DNA of 64,000 bases, from contig NZ_LN868939.1 in NCBI RefSeq assembly GCF_001182745.1, forward strand, positions 2,294,001 through 2,358,000. The letters are read 5' to 3'. The notes under the pieces were generated by a model. That model was not told the DNA's origin. It was given only the letters and a program-made list of their open reading frames with translations, and did no database searches. A program made the translations under genes and the position numbers. Below are positions 17,471 to 29,785 of the stretch, in pieces. Origin of the DNA: Nocardia farcinica. Its GTDB lineage: Bacteria > Actinomycetota > Actinomycetes > Mycobacteriales > Mycobacteriaceae. How positions within the stretch are numbered: the first letter of the stretch is position 1; every line of letters starts with the position of its first letter.

Positions 17471-18420
17471 GGACCGTGGTGTTCGACGCGCCGTTGGCGA
17501 AGGACGCACACAGCTGGATGCCGTCGAGCCCGTGCGGGCCCGCCTGCATCGAGCGCACCGACGAGGTGAGCCCGGCCCGCGTGCTCGCCCGCACCGCGGG
17601 CATCGCCGGGCTGCTGGTGAGCTACCCGGTCGCCCACCTGGCCACGCCGCCCGCCCGCCGCGCCGCCGTGCAGCGGCGCTACGCCCGCGCCCTGCTCGGC
17701 TGTCTGGGGATGCGGCTGCGGGTGGTCGACAACCGCCGGCCCGATCCGGAGCACCCCGACGGCCGCTACGCGTCGGCCGGCACCGGCGTGCTCGTCGTCG
17801 CCGGGCACGTCGGGTGGACCGATGTGGTCGCGCTGGCCGCGGTGCAGCCGCTGGGCTTCGTCGCGCGCGCCGACCTGATCGACTGGCCCGTCCTCGGCGG
17901 GCTCGCGCGGCTCATGCGCGTCGTGCCGATCGAGCGGGAACGACTCCGCGCGCTGCCGGCCACCGTTGCCCGGGTCGCCGAGCGGCTGGCGGCCGGGGAG
18001 CGGATAGCCGTGTTCCCCGAGGGCACCACCTGGTGCGGCCGCGCCTACGGCACCATGCGCCCGGCCTTCTTTCAGGCCGCGATCGACACCGGCACCTTCG
18101 TGCAGCCGGTGCGCCTGCGCTACCTGGACCGCCGCGGCGCGCAGTGCACCGTGCCGGGCTTCGTGGGCGAGGACTCCTTCCTGGCCTCGGCCAAGCGCGT
18201 GCTGCGCGCGGCGGGCACCACCGCCGAGATCGTGCTCGAGCCGCTCGAGTACCCGGGCCTGGACCGGCGCGACCTGGCGCGGCGGTGCGAGCGCGCGGTG
18301 CGCGGGGCGGACCTGTCCCGGCACGGGCTGGACGCCACGCAGTGGATCGAGGCGACCACCACCAGGGTCGCCGACCCGTCCCCGGCCCCCACATCCGACC
18401 CCACCCGGCTCCCGCACTGA
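17467..18420 (+). CDS. PlsC/OlsA-like 1-acyl-sn-glycerol-3-phosphate or lyso-aminolipid acyltransferase (Rv3026c-like)
   Basis: 317 residues with the two acyltransferase blocks: H-x4-D as GHVGWTD (around residue 119) and the phosphate/substrate block FPEGTTWCG (around residue 184). A hydrophobic stretch GIAGLLVSYPVAHLA near residue 47 suggests membrane attachment. The GTG start overlaps the OlsB-like stop (GTGA), indicating translational coupling. In bacteria with ornithine lipids OlsA adds the second fatty acid by esterification; phosphatidic acid synthesis is the alternative. Confidence 0.8.
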   Translation: MRTVVFDAPLAKDAHSWMPSSPCGPACIERTDEVSPARVLARTAGIAGLLVSYPVAHLATPPARRAAVQRRYARALLGCLGMRLRVVDNRRPDPEHPDGRYASAGTGVLVVAGHVGWTDVVALAAVQPLGFVARADLIDWPVLGGLARLMRVVPIERERLRALPATVARVAERLAAGERIAVFPEGTTWCGRAYGTMRPAFFQAAIDTGTFVQPVRLRYLDRRGAQCTVPGFVGEDSFLASAKRVLRAAGTTAEIVLEPLEYPGLDRRDLARRCERAVRGADLSRHGLDATQWIEATTTRVADPSPAPTSDPTRLPH

Positions 18421-18623
18421 GTCGCGCGCCCCGGTCACGGTGTGCGTGTGTGCCTTCTCGTGACAATCGCCGGGGTCCGGCTCGACACGGTCCGGGTCGA
18501 CACCGCACCGGGCCGGGTCGCGCCGGTGTCCGGGCCGCCTCACCTGCGGGTGACCGGGATCGCGACCACCGCCCGCTCGGCCGGGAATAAGCGCGCAGCG
18601 GCGGCGGCTATCCTCTGATGGTC

Positions 18624-19853
18624 ATGAAGTCGGCTTATTCGGGTCCGGTCACCGGTGCTGCGCCCCAGACGGTCTACCTCGATCATGCGGCCACCACACC
18701 GATGCTGCCCGCCGCCATCGAGGCGATGACGGCTGCGATGGCCCGGCCCGGCAACGCCTCCTCGGTGCACGGCTCCGGCCGCGCCGCCCGTCGCATGCTG
18801 GAGGAGGCGCGCGAGTCGATCGCGGCGAATCTGGGCGCCCGGCCCTCGGAGGTCGTGTTCACCTCCGGTGGTACCGAGAGCGACAACCTCGCTGTCAAGG
18901 GCATCTACTGGGCCCGTCGTGACGCCGATCCGCGCCGCGTGCGCATCCTGACCAGCGCCGTCGAGCACCACGCCGTGATCGACGCGGTCGAATGGCTCGA
19001 GCAGCACGAGGGCGCCCGGGTGACCTGGCTGCCGGTCGACGCGCAGGGCCTGGTCTCGCCGCGCACGCTGCGCGCCGCGCTCGACGAGCACGCCGACGAG
19101 GTCGCGCTGATCTCGATCATGTGGGCCAACAACGAGGTCGGCACCATCGAGCCGATCCACGAACTGGCCGCGGTGGCACAGGAATTCGGCATCCCGATGC
19201 ACAGTGACGCCATCCAGGCCGCCGCTCAGCTGCCGATCGACTTCGGGGCGAGCGGGCTGGCGGCCGCCAGCTTCGCCGGCCACAAGGTCGGCGGCCCGCA
19301 CGGCGTCGGCGTGCTGTTGCTGGGCAGGCAGGTGCCCTGCGTGCCGCTGTTGCACGGCGGCGGCCACGAGCGCGATCTGCGCTCGGGCACCTCCGATACG
19401 CCCGCCGCCGTGGGCTTGGCCGCGGCCCTGGACGTCACGGTCGCCGAACTGCCCGCCAAGACCGCCGAGCTGATCGCGTTGCGGGACGAGTTGATCGCCG
19501 GTGTGCTGGCCGCCGTACCCGATGCCGTGCTCAACGGCCCGGCGGGCCAGGGCCGCCTGCCCGGCAACGCGCACTTCACCTTCGCCGGCTGCGAGGGTGA
19601 TTCGCTGCTGATGCTGCTGGACGCGGCCGGGATCGAATGCTCGACGGGTTCGGCCTGCACCGCCGGGGTGGCCACACCCAGCCACGTGTTGATCGCGATG
19701 GGCGTGCAGCCGTGGGTGGCGCGCGGGTCGCTGCGTTTCTCGCTCGGTCACACCTCGACGCGCGCCGACGTGCGGGCCCTGCTCGAGGTGTTGCCCCAGG
19801 TGGTGGAGCGGGCCAGGGCGGCTGGTCTCGCCGGTGCGAAAGGTGGTGTGTGA
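18624..19853 (+). CDS. Cysteine desulfurase, IscS/NifS type (Rv3025c-like)
   Basis: 409 residues from ATG 18624. PLP-binding lysine in [20 protein letters not shown]; active-site cysteine in [12 protein letters not shown]-terminal [11 protein letters not shown] and TSGGTESDN are typical. The enzyme takes sulfur from cysteine and passes it on; the next gene, mnmA, is a known acceptor for tRNA thiolation, and the two overlap by one base (TGATG). TATCCT at 18609-18614 ends 9 nt before this ATG, while an ATG at 18618 would lie at or before the expected transcription start. The 197-bp gap upstream shows no gene. Confidence 0.92.
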
Positions 19854-20968
19854 TGCGGGTTCTCGCGGCGATGAGCGGTGGCGTCGACTCGGCCGTCGCG
19901 GCGGCGCGCGCCGTCGACGCCGGACACGACGTGGTCGGCGTGCACCTGGCGCTCTCGGCGACCCCGGGCACCCTGCGCACCGGTTCGCGCGGCTGCTGCT
20001 CCAAGGAGGACGCCGGTGATGCCCGGCGCGCCGCCGACGTGCTCGGCATCCCCTTCTACGTCTGGGATTTCGCCGACCGCTTCAAGGAAGACGTGATCGA
20101 CGACTTCGTGGCTGCCTACGCCGCGGGCGAGACCCCCAACCCGTGCCTGCGCTGCAACGAGAAGATCAAGTTCTCCGCGCTGGCCGACCGCGCCGTCGCG
20201 CTCGGCTTCGACGCCGTGGTCACCGGTCACTACGCGCGGCTGTCCGACGGTGTGCTGCGCCGGGCTGTGGACGCCGACAAGGACCAGTCCTACGTGCTGG
20301 CCGTGCTGACCGCCGAGCAGTTGGCGCGCGCGATGTTCCCGGTCGGTGACACCCCGAAGCCGCAGATCCGCGCCGAGGCCGCCGAGCGTGGTCTGGCCGT
20401 GGCGAACAAGCCGGACAGTCACGACATCTGTTTCATTCCCTCCGGCGACACCCGCGCCTTCCTCGGCGCCCGGATCGGCATCCGGCCGGGCGCGGTGGTC
20501 GACGCCGACGGGCAGGTGCTCGCCGAGCACGAGGGCGTGCACGGTTTCACCATCGGCCAGCGCAAGGGGCTCGGCCTGCCCGGTCCCGCGGCGGACGGCA
20601 AGCCGCGCTACGTCACCGACATCGACCCGGCCTCGGGCACGGTGCGGGTGGGCTCCGCCGAGGATCTGCAGGTGCGGCAGGTGCGGGCCGAGCGCGCGGT
20701 GTGGACCTCCGGGCGCACCCCGGAGGGGCCGATCGACTGCGTCGCCCAGGTGCGCGCGCACGGCGGCACCGCGCCCGCGACCGCCGAGGCGGTGGACGGC
20801 GGGCTGGTGGTGCGCCTGCACGAGCCGTTGACCGGGGTCGCGAAGGGGCAGGCGGTGGTGCTGTACCGTCCCGACCCGCTGGGCGACGAGGTGCTCGGCA
20901 GCGGGACGATCAGCGGCACCGCCCGCACGCACGCGCTGGACGGCGCGGCGGGCGCGTCCGCGCGATGA
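19853..20968 (+). CDS. mnmA: tRNA-specific 2-thiouridylase MnmA
   Basis: 371 residues. PP-loop [12 protein letters not shown] at the N-terminus; catalytic cysteines in [12 protein letters not shown] and [16 protein letters not shown] and the C-terminal beta domain ([25 protein letters not shown]) complete the family. It thiolates U34 of Lys, Glu and Gln tRNAs using sulfur relayed from the cysteine desulfurase encoded just upstream. It starts in the TGATG overlap, so translation is coupled. Orthologue: Rv3024c (trmU). Confidence 0.95.
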
Positions 20969-21014
20969 CACCGCGCCGCGCCCGGCACTCGACATCGACG
21001 ACGGGGTAGCACAG

Positions 21015-22070
21015 GTGAGGGAAACAGCAACGCCGGCAGCGGATTCCGGTGAGCTCGTGCGCGGTGGTGTCGCGACCGGGGTGGGTTCGTGGCCGGGTAC
21101 CGATCCGCGGGAGGCCGCCGCCACCGTGCTCGGCGAACTGCCCGATCTGGCGCACCTGGTGGAACTGCCCGAGCGCGGCGTCGGCGCGGACATGATCGGC
21201 CGGGTCTCGGCCCTGCTGGTCGATCTGCGCTTCGACACAAGCACCCGCGGCTACCGCCTCACTCCGCGGCCCGGCGCGGTCTCCCGGCGCGCCCGTGACC
21301 TGCTGCGCGCCGACCTGGACGCGCTGGAAGAAGCGTGGGAGACCTCGGGGTCGGCGGGTACCGGGCGGGTGCTCAAGCTGCAGTCGGCCGGTCCGCTCAC
21401 GCTGGCCGCCCAGGTCGAATTGCCCAACGGCCATCGTGCGCTGACCGATCCCGGTGCGGTCCGCGACCTGGCGGATTCGCTGGCCGAGGGTCTGGCCGGG
21501 CACGCCGAGGAGGTGCGGGCGCGACTCGGCGCCGAGGTGGTGTTGCAGCTGGACGAGCCCTCGCTGGGCGCGGTCCTCGCGGGCACGCTGCGCGGTGTCA
21601 GTGCCCTGGACACCGTGCGGGCGCTGCCCGAACCCGAAGCGCAGGCCGTACTGGACCGGGTGATCGACGCCCAGTCCGCCCCCGTCGTGCTGCACTCCTG
21701 CGCCGACCGCCCCCCGCTGGCACTGCTGCGTCGCACCGCGGCCGCCGCCCTGGCCGTCGACGTGTCCACCCTCGGCACCGCCGACCTCGACCACCTCGGT
21801 GAAGCGCTCGACAGCGGCACCCGCCTCGTCCTCGGCCTCGTCCCGACCACCGAGCCCGCGGGAGAATTCGGCTGGCGCGAGGCCGCCGAACCCGGCGTCC
21901 GCCTCATCGACCGCCTCGGCTTCCCCCGCACCCTCCTGGCCACCCACATCCTGGTCGCGCCCGCCTGCGGCCTCGCCGGCGCGCCGCTATCCTGGGCCCG
22001 CCGCGCCCTCACCCTTGCCGCCGAGGTCACCCGCGCCTACACCGAGTCACCGGAATCCCTCCACCTGTGA
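21015..22070 (+). CDS. Cobalamin-independent methionine synthase-like (MetE C-domain) protein, Rv3015c-like
   Basis: 351 residues covering only the C-terminal TIM-barrel half of MetE. Signs are GVGSWPGTDPREAA, KLQSAGPLTLAAQVELPNG, VVLQLDEPSL, and the zinc-type ligands in VVLHSCADRPP plus a late cysteine in VAPACGLAGA. Such stand-alone proteins may methylate homocysteine or other thiols; the actual substrate is unknown. The GTG start has only a weak GGGG nearby. It sits between mnmA and ligA, as Rv3015c sits next to ligA in M. tuberculosis. Confidence 0.78.
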   Translation: MRETATPAADSGELVRGGVATGVGSWPGTDPREAAATVLGELPDLAHLVELPERGVGADMIGRVSALLVDLRFDTSTRGYRLTPRPGAVSRRARDLLRADLDALEEAWETSGSAGTGRVLKLQSAGPLTLAAQVELPNGHRALTDPGAVRDLADSLAEGLAGHAEEVRARLGAEVVLQLDEPSLGAVLAGTLRGVSALDTVRALPEPEAQAVLDRVIDAQSAPVVLHSCADRPPLALLRRTAAAALAVDVSTLGTADLDHLGEALDSGTRLVLGLVPTTEPAGEFGWREAAEPGVRLIDRLGFPRTLLATHILVAPACGLAGAPLSWARRALTLAAEVTRAYTESPESLHL

Positions 22071-24643
<2,573 letters not shown>

Positions 24644-24764
24644 CGTTGCACCACCTCATCGCTGGACGTCGATTCTGCATGCTAGCGCCGATGGGCCGGG
24701 CTGTCCGGGTGAGGGCCGCGGGGCTGCCGTCGACGCCGCGCGGCGTGGACGGGAGTATGTCGGC

Positions 24765-26006
24765 ATGCTGCGCAGTTTCCAGGTGACCAACCATCGATCG
24801 CTGGCCGAGCGCCAGGAGTTGCGACTGACCAAGGGGAGCGGGCCGGTCGCGGTCCCGGTGACCGCGATCCACGGCGGCGCCGCGGCGGGCAAGTCCAGCC
24901 TGGTCCACGCGCTCGGACAGCTGCGCGACGCGGTGCTGCATTCGGTGACCGGCTGGGACCCGTACGCCGGGCCGGTGCGTTCGCCGCACCTGGCGCGGGC
25001 GGACCGGCCCTCGGAGTTCGAGGTCGCCTTCGTCGCCGAGGGCTGCCCCTACACCTACGGCTTCCGCCTCGACAACGCCGACGTGACGGCCGAGTGGCTG
25101 TACAGCCATCCGCGCTCACGCAAGCGAATCGTGTTCGAGCGCACCGGGACCGAGGTCAAGGTCGGGCCGATGTTCGAGGCCGCCCGGTACGGCATCGTCG
25201 CGCTGGCGCCGCTGGTGCGGCCGAACGCGCTGCTGCTGAGCCTGGCCGGGCAGATGTACGCCGAGGCGCTGGTGCCCGCCTACCGCTGGTTCTCCTCGAT
25301 GCTCGAGGTGCGGCAGGGGCCGGTCGACCCGGCCGAGGTGGCGCATCGGCTCGGCGGGCACATCTCGCGCTCGCCCGATCATGCCGCCCGGCTGTTGCTG
25401 TTGCTGCGCACCGCCGAGCTGGGCATCACCGATCTGCTGGTGGCCGAGCCGGATCCGCTCTACGCCGACTACCTGCGCGAGCTCGACGCCGAGATCGCCG
25501 CCGCGGTCGAGCAGACCGATCTCGCCGCGGCCTCGCCCGCGCACGCCGAGCGGCTGTTCGAGCAGACCGGTCTGACGCCGGTGCTGGCCGAGCGCGAGCT
25601 GACCAACCTGCGCGCGGCCCGCGATGCCCTCTACGCGCGCATGGTCGCCCGCCGCGGCGTGGGGTTGCAGCTGGTGCACGAGGGCATCGACACCCCGTTC
25701 GAGATCGCCGACGAGTCCTCGGCGACCCTGGCCCTGTTGCGGCTGCTGCCCGCGATGCTCGACGCGCTCGACGAGGGCCGGGTCCTGGTCGTCGACGACA
25801 TCGGCGCGGGCCTGCCGATCGAGCAGGCCGACCGGCTGGTCCAGCTGTTCCAGAATCCGGAGACCAACACCCGCGGCGCGCAGTTGGTCTTCACCACCGA
25901 CGACCGCGGCCTGATCGATCGCGGCAACGGCCGCTCGCAGCGCACCCGCACGGCGGTGTGGCAGGTCCGGCGCGAGGACGGCGCGAGCACGCTGACCCCG
26001 CGCTGA
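24765..26006 (+). CDS. AAA-type ATPase related to the COG1106/AAA15 family
   Basis: 413 residues. Walker A is GGAAAGKSS at residues 37-45; the Walker B region near residue 340 reads RVLVVDDIGAG, with Asp-Asp in place of the usual Asp-Glu and without the SLHP sequence that normally follows. The end matches the family layout (QLVFTTDD, then VWQVRREDGASTLTPR). COG1106 ATPases are often linked to phage-defence or nuclease partners, but the next gene here is a small membrane protein, not a nuclease. Function unknown. ATG 24765 has GGAG 9 nt upstream. A family-level call only. Confidence 0.65.
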   Translation: MLRSFQVTNHRSLAERQELRLTKGSGPVAVPVTAIHGGAAAGKSSLVHALGQLRDAVLHSVTGWDPYAGPVRSPHLARADRPSEFEVAFVAEGCPYTYGFRLDNADVTAEWLYSHPRSRKRIVFERTGTEVKVGPMFEAARYGIVALAPLVRPNALLLSLAGQMYAEALVPAYRWFSSMLEVRQGPVDPAEVAHRLGGHISRSPDHAARLLLLLRTAELGITDLLVAEPDPLYADYLRELDAEIAAAVEQTDLAAASPAHAERLFEQTGLTPVLAERELTNLRAARDALYARMVARRGVGLQLVHEGIDTPFEIADESSATLALLRLLPAMLDALDEGRVLVVDDIGAGLPIEQADRLVQLFQNPETNTRGAQLVFTTDDRGLIDRGNGRSQRTRTAVWQVRREDGASTLTPR

Positions 26007-26042
26007 GCAGCGGGTCCGGCCGCCGCCCATACGATGGGCGGC

Positions 26043-26378
26043 ATGCTGGAGTTCGCGATGCTGCTGATGATGGTCACCGTGCTGGTGGCCCTGCTGGTCG
26101 CCTATCGGCGCGGCCGCGGCGGCGCGGTGCCGCCCGCCGAACCCGAGCACGGATCGCTGCGCATCACCGGTGTCAGCCCGCGCCCGGAGGCGATGGGGGA
26201 GCAGTTCGTGACGATCACCGGCACGCTCAGCGGCCCGTCGGTGCCGGGCACCGTGGTCTACGGGCGGTTCGTGTGGGACGGCGCGTACTGGCCGCAGATC
26301 GGCGACGAGCTGCCGGTGATCTATCCGGCGGGCAAGCCGGACCGCTGGCAGCTGGTCCGTCCCGCCGGTCCGGCCTGA
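26043..26378 (+). CDS. Small single-pass membrane protein, unknown function
   Basis: 111 residues. Residues 1-22 (MLEFAMLLMMVTVLVALLVAYR) are a membrane anchor, followed by RRGRGG and a beta-rich domain of about 80 residues (LRITGVSPRPEAMGEQFVTITG, VVYGRFVWDG, DELPVIYPAGKPDRW) that looks like a small OB- or NfeD-like barrel. ATG 26043 is preferred over ATG 26034 because TACGAT (26030-26035) ends 7 nt before it and overlaps the upstream ATG. Confidence 0.65.
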   Translation: MLEFAMLLMMVTVLVALLVAYRRGRGGAVPPAEPEHGSLRITGVSPRPEAMGEQFVTITGTLSGPSVPGTVVYGRFVWDGAYWPQIGDELPVIYPAGKPDRWQLVRPAGPA

Positions 26379-26403
26379 ACCGAGTCCAGAGGAGCATGTC
26401 TCG

Positions 26404-26910
26404 ATGACCACCGGCAACGACCTGGTGACGATCCGTACCGCCACCACCGCCGACCACGCCGCCGTGGGCGAACTCACCGTCGCCGTGTACGTGGGGGAGG
26501 GGTATGTGCGGGCCGACAGCCCCTACGCCGCCGAACTCGCCGACACCGCCCGCCGCGCCACCGCCGCGCAGATCCTGGTGGCCGAGCACGCGGGCGAGCT
26601 GGTCGGTTCGCTGACCGTCGCCCGCCCCGGCACCCCCTACGCCGACATCGCCCGGCCGGGAGAGCTGGAGTTCCGGATGCTCGCGGTGTCGTCGCGAGCG
26701 CGCGGTCTCGGCGCGGGAACGGGCTTGGTGCGCAGTGTGATCGACCTCGCGCGCGCCGAATCCTTCGAGGCCGTGGTGCTCACCACGATGCCCGCGATGG
26801 CCGATGCCCGCCGCCTCTACGACCGGCTGGGTTTCGCCCATGTGCCGCAGCGGGATTGGACGACCGAGACCGGACTGCCGCTGACGGTGATGCGGCTGCC
26901 GCTGGACTGA
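26404..26910 (+). CDS. GNAT-family N-acetyltransferase
   Basis: 168 residues with the acetyl-CoA signature [18 protein letters not shown] (RxxGxG/A) and the motif B region [15 protein letters not shown]. It is a free-standing acetyltransferase whose acceptor cannot be told. AGAGGAG lies 11 nt before the ATG. It ends four bases before a 16-bp tandem repeat array that separates it from the convergent ACT-domain gene. Confidence 0.85.
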   Translation: MTTGNDLVTIRTATTADHAAVGELTVAVYVGEGYVRADSPYAAELADTARRATAAQILVAEHAGELVGSLTVARPGTPYADIARPGELEFRMLAVSSRARGLGAGTGLVRSVIDLARAESFEAVVLTTMPAMADARRLYDRLGFAHVPQRDWTTETGLPLTVMRLPLD

Positions 26911-26913
26911 CGG

Positions 26914-26993
26914 CGAATCGTCCGCTCAGCGACTTGTCCGCTCAGCGACTTGTCCGCTCAGCGACTTGTCCGCTCAGCGAATCGTCCGCTCAG
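26914..26993. repeat. Five-copy 16-bp tandem repeat (minisatellite)
   Basis: Five contiguous units at 26914, 26930, 26946, 26962 and 26978. Units 1 and 5 read CGAATCGTCCGCTCAG; units 2-4 read CGACTTGTCCGCTCAG, giving an A-B-B-B-A pattern. The array fills the gap between two convergent genes, and its last unit supplies the stop codon of the ACT-domain gene (TCA at 26990-26992). The near-identity of the units suggests recent expansion by slippage, so copy number may vary between strains. Confidence 0.9.
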
Positions 26994-27646
26994 CCGAGGA
27001 CGGTCGCGACGATGCCCGCGAGGTAGCCCAGGCGCGCGACCTCGGAGGGGCGGAAGTCCGGTCCGCCCGGCCTGCCGAGCATGAGCACCTTGCCGGTGTT
27101 GCCCAGCGGCGCGGCGGCGAGCTTGGTGTCCATGTCGCGCCAGATCTGCGGCACCCAGTCGGCCTCGGGGTCGAGCACCGAGGGCTTCTCCAGCGGCATC
27201 CACGGCGCCGAGGCGGCCTGGGTCTGCGGCGCGCTCTGGCTGCCGACCACCCGGTAGGCGCCCTGCGGACCGTGGTCGAGGACGGTGCTCCAGCCGACGC
27301 GCAGCACCCGCGGCACGCCGTCCACCAACACCTGCAGGCGGTCGTCCCGGGCGCTGGCGACCTGGTCGATCAGCTCGAGCTCGCGGTGGGTGTCCAGCAC
27401 ACCCGAGTACGGACGGATGGAGTCGACGTGCACGTCACCGATCGATTCGGCGGCGGTGATGAGCGTGTCGGGAAGCGCGTTCGGCGGCACCTCGACCACC
27501 AGGTCGTCCACCGCGAAGCCGGCGCCACGTTCGACGACGTCCAGCGACAGGATGTCGGCTCCGACGGAACCCAGTGCGAGTGCGAGTGCGCCGAGGCTTC
27601 CCGGGCGATCCGGAAGTTGCACGCGGAGCAGGTAAGACACGCGCAT
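26990..27646 (-). CDS. ACT-domain protein (Rv3013-like)
   Basis: 218 residues. The N-terminal half is an ACT fold ([38 protein letters not shown], then [10 protein letters not shown]), which binds amino acids or similar small ligands in regulatory proteins. The C-terminal half ([24 protein letters not shown]) looks like a degenerate regulatory domain with no catalytic motif. GAGGAAAGGA directly upstream of the ATG is a good ribosome binding site. The stop lies inside the 16-bp repeat. Divergent from gatCA, as in M. tuberculosis. Confidence 0.85.
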   Translation of the reverse strand: MRVSYLLRVQLPDRPGSLGALALALGSVGADILSLDVVERGAGFAVDDLVVEVPPNALPDTLITAAESIGDVHVDSIRPYSGVLDTHRELELIDQVASARDDRLQVLVDGVPRVLRVGWSTVLDHGPQGAYRVVGSQSAPQTQAASAPWMPLEKPSVLDPEADWVPQIWRDMDTKLAAAPLGNTGKVLMLGRPGGPDFRPSEVARLGYLAGIVATVLG

Positions 27647-28001
27647 TCCTTTCCTCTGGGCCGGCCGAGCCTGCTGCTCGGATACCCGGGTCTGGCAATA
27701 CTTACACCCGTCCGCGCCGGTTATCGAGTCGAAGCGCGGGCCGTGACGTATACCACACCACGGTCTCGGTGGCCGACGGCGTGTCGCTGTGTGTCCCTTG
27801 GCGTGTCGCGGCGTGGCGGCCGACGGGAGGCTGTGTTGACGGGCCTGGGAGGCGGTGTCGATGGGCCTGGCGGTCGGTGTCGATGGGCCTGGGCGGCGGT
27901 GTCGACGAGCCCGGGAGGCTGCGATGTCGGGGCGCCGGGCGGGGTCGGTAGGGTATTGCCTGGCCGATCCACACGCTCTTCACGCCGAAAGGGGTCCCGC
28001 G
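27647..28001. other. 355-bp intergenic region upstream of gatC
   Basis: No gene is supported here. It contains the divergent promoters of the ACT gene and gatC and a four-copy 22-bp tandem repeat (27833-27920). A candidate -10 for gatC, TAGGGT, is at 27949-27954, which would give a leader of about 41 nt with AAAGGGG as ribosome binding site. Confidence 0.6.
27833..27920. repeat. Four-copy 22-bp tandem repeat upstream of gatC
   Basis: Units at 27833, 27855, 27877 and 27899, each close to GTGTCGATGGGCCTGG followed by GCGGCG or a variant. Units 2 and 3 are nearly identical; units 1 and 4 are more diverged. The array ends about 28 bp before the candidate gatC -10 element. Its unit is not a multiple of three, which argues against it being coding. 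Confidence 0.85.
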
Positions 28002-28301
28002 GTGCCCGCCATCTCCCGCGACGAGGTCGCACACCTCGCCCGGCTGTCCCGGCTCGCGCTGTCCGATGCCGAACTGGACCAGTTCGCCGGTCAGCTGGAT
28101 TCGATCCTGAGCCACGTGCGGACCATCTCCGAGGTCGCCGCCGCCGACGTCCCCGCCACCGCTTCGCCCGACCCGGTGACCAACGTGACCCGCCCCGACA
28201 CCGTGGTGCCCGGCCTGACGCCGGACCAGGCGCTCGCCGCCGCGCCGGCGGTCGAGGAGCAGCGGTTCATGGTTCCGCAGATTCTGGGAGAGGGCGAATG
28301 A
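28002..28301 (+). CDS. gatC: Asp/Glu-tRNA amidotransferase subunit C
   Basis: 99 residues starting at GTG 28002 ([23 protein letters not shown]), with the family's conserved tail ([13 protein letters not shown] to [12 protein letters not shown]). GatC stabilises the GatA-GatB complex that converts Glu-tRNA(Gln) and Asp-tRNA(Asn) to the amide forms. AAAGGGG is 9 nt upstream. A longer in-frame reading exists back through the 22-bp repeats but has no family similarity. Its stop overlaps the gatA ATG. Confidence 0.95.
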
Positions 28302-29770
28302 GCGACCTGACCACCCGCACCGCGGCCGAACTCGCGCAGCAGATCCACGCGCGCGAGATCAGCTCCGTCGAGGTCACCCAGGCCCACCTGGACCGCATCG
28401 CCGAGGTGGACGGCGAGCTGAACGCCTTCCTGCACGTGGCGGGCGAGCGCGCGCTGGAGGCCGCCGCCGCGGTCGACGCCGCCCTGGCCGCGGGCGAGGC
28501 GCCCGCCTCCCCGCTGGCCGGTGTTCCCTTGGCGCTCAAGGACGTTTTCACCACCACCGACATGCCGACCACCTGCGCGTCGAAGATCCTCGAGGGCTGG
28601 ATGTCGCCCTACGACGCGACGGTGACCACCAAGCTGCGCGCGGCGGGCATCCCGATCCTCGGCAAGACCAACATGGACGAGTTCGCGATGGGCTCCTCCA
28701 CCGAGAACTCCGCCTACGGCCCGACCCGCAACCCGTGGGACACCACCCGCATCCCCGGCGGCTCCGGCGGCGGCTCGGCGGCCGCGCTGGCCTCGCGTCA
28801 GGCGCCGCTGGCCATCGGTACCGACACCGGTGGCTCCATCCGTCAGCCCGCCGCCGTCACCGCGACCGTCGGCACCAAGCCGACCTACGGCACCGTCTCC
28901 CGCTACGGGCTGGTCGCCTGCGCGTCCTCGCTCGACCAGGGCGGGCCCTGTGGTCGCACGGTGCTCGACACCGCGCTGCTGCACGAGGTGATCGCGGGCT
29001 ACGACCCGCGCGATTCCACCTCCCGGGACGTGCCGGTCCCGCCGGTGGTCGAGGCCGCTCGCCGGGGCGCCGCGGGCGACCTGCGCGGCGTCAAGGTCGG
29101 CGTGGTCAAGGAGTTGCACTCCGACAGCTACCAGCCGGGCGTCCTCGCCTCCTTCGACGCCGCGGTGGCGGTGCTGAAGGATCTGGGCGCCGAGGTGGTC
29201 GAGGTGTCCTGCCCGCACTTCGAGTACGGCCTGCCGTCCTACTACCTGGTGATGCCGTCGGAGGTGTCGTCGAACCTGGCCCGCTTCGACGCCATGCGGT
29301 ACGGCCTGCGCGTCGGCGACGACGGCACGCACAGCGCCGAGCAGGTGATGGCGATGACCAGGGCCGCCGGTTTCGGCCCGGAGGTCAAGCGCCGCATCAT
29401 GATCGGCACCTACGCCCTGTCGGCCGGTTACTACGACGAGTACTACGGCCAGGCGCTCAAGGTGCGTACCCTCATCGCCCGCGATTTCGACCGTGCCTAC
29501 GAGCAGGTCGACGTGCTGGTCTCGCCGACCAGTCCGTTCACCCCGTGGAAGCTGGGCGAGAAGGTCGACGATCCGCTGGCGATGTACCTGTCGGATCTGT
29601 GCACGCTGCCCACCAATCTGGCCGGGCACCCGGCCATGTCGGTGCCGTCCGGGCTGAGCAAGGACGACGGCATGCCGGTGGGCCTGCAGATCATGGCGCC
29701 CGCGCTGGCCGACGACCGGCTCTACCGGGTGGGCGCGGCGTACGAGGCCGCGCGCGGTCCGATCGCCTGA
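28298..29770 (+). CDS. gatA: Asp/Glu-tRNA amidotransferase subunit A
   Basis: 490 residues. The amidase-signature triad is visible: K81 in LALKDVF, S156 in GGSGGGSAA, and the nucleophile S180 in [12 protein letters not shown]. GatA hydrolyses glutamine and supplies ammonia to GatB. The ATG overlaps the gatC stop (ATGA), so translation is coupled. Unlike in M. tuberculosis, pfkA and gatB do not follow; gatB is 23 kb downstream. An upstream in-frame extension reading through the gatC region in another frame is an artefact. Confidence 0.96.
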
Positions 29771-29785
29771 AGCAGGGTGTGAGCG

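Noticed and set aside
20965..21009. 14-residue frame overlapping the mnmA stop (ATGA)
   Set aside because: [14 protein letters not shown] has no ribosome binding site or conservation argument; probably chance.
26914..26993. Possible CRISPR array
   Set aside because: The 16-bp units are directly contiguous with no spacers, and no cas genes are present.
26966..28297. Long N-terminal extension in frame with gatA
   Set aside because: It reads through the ACT gene antisense strand, the repeats and gatC in the wrong frame; gatA starts at the ATGA overlap at 28298.
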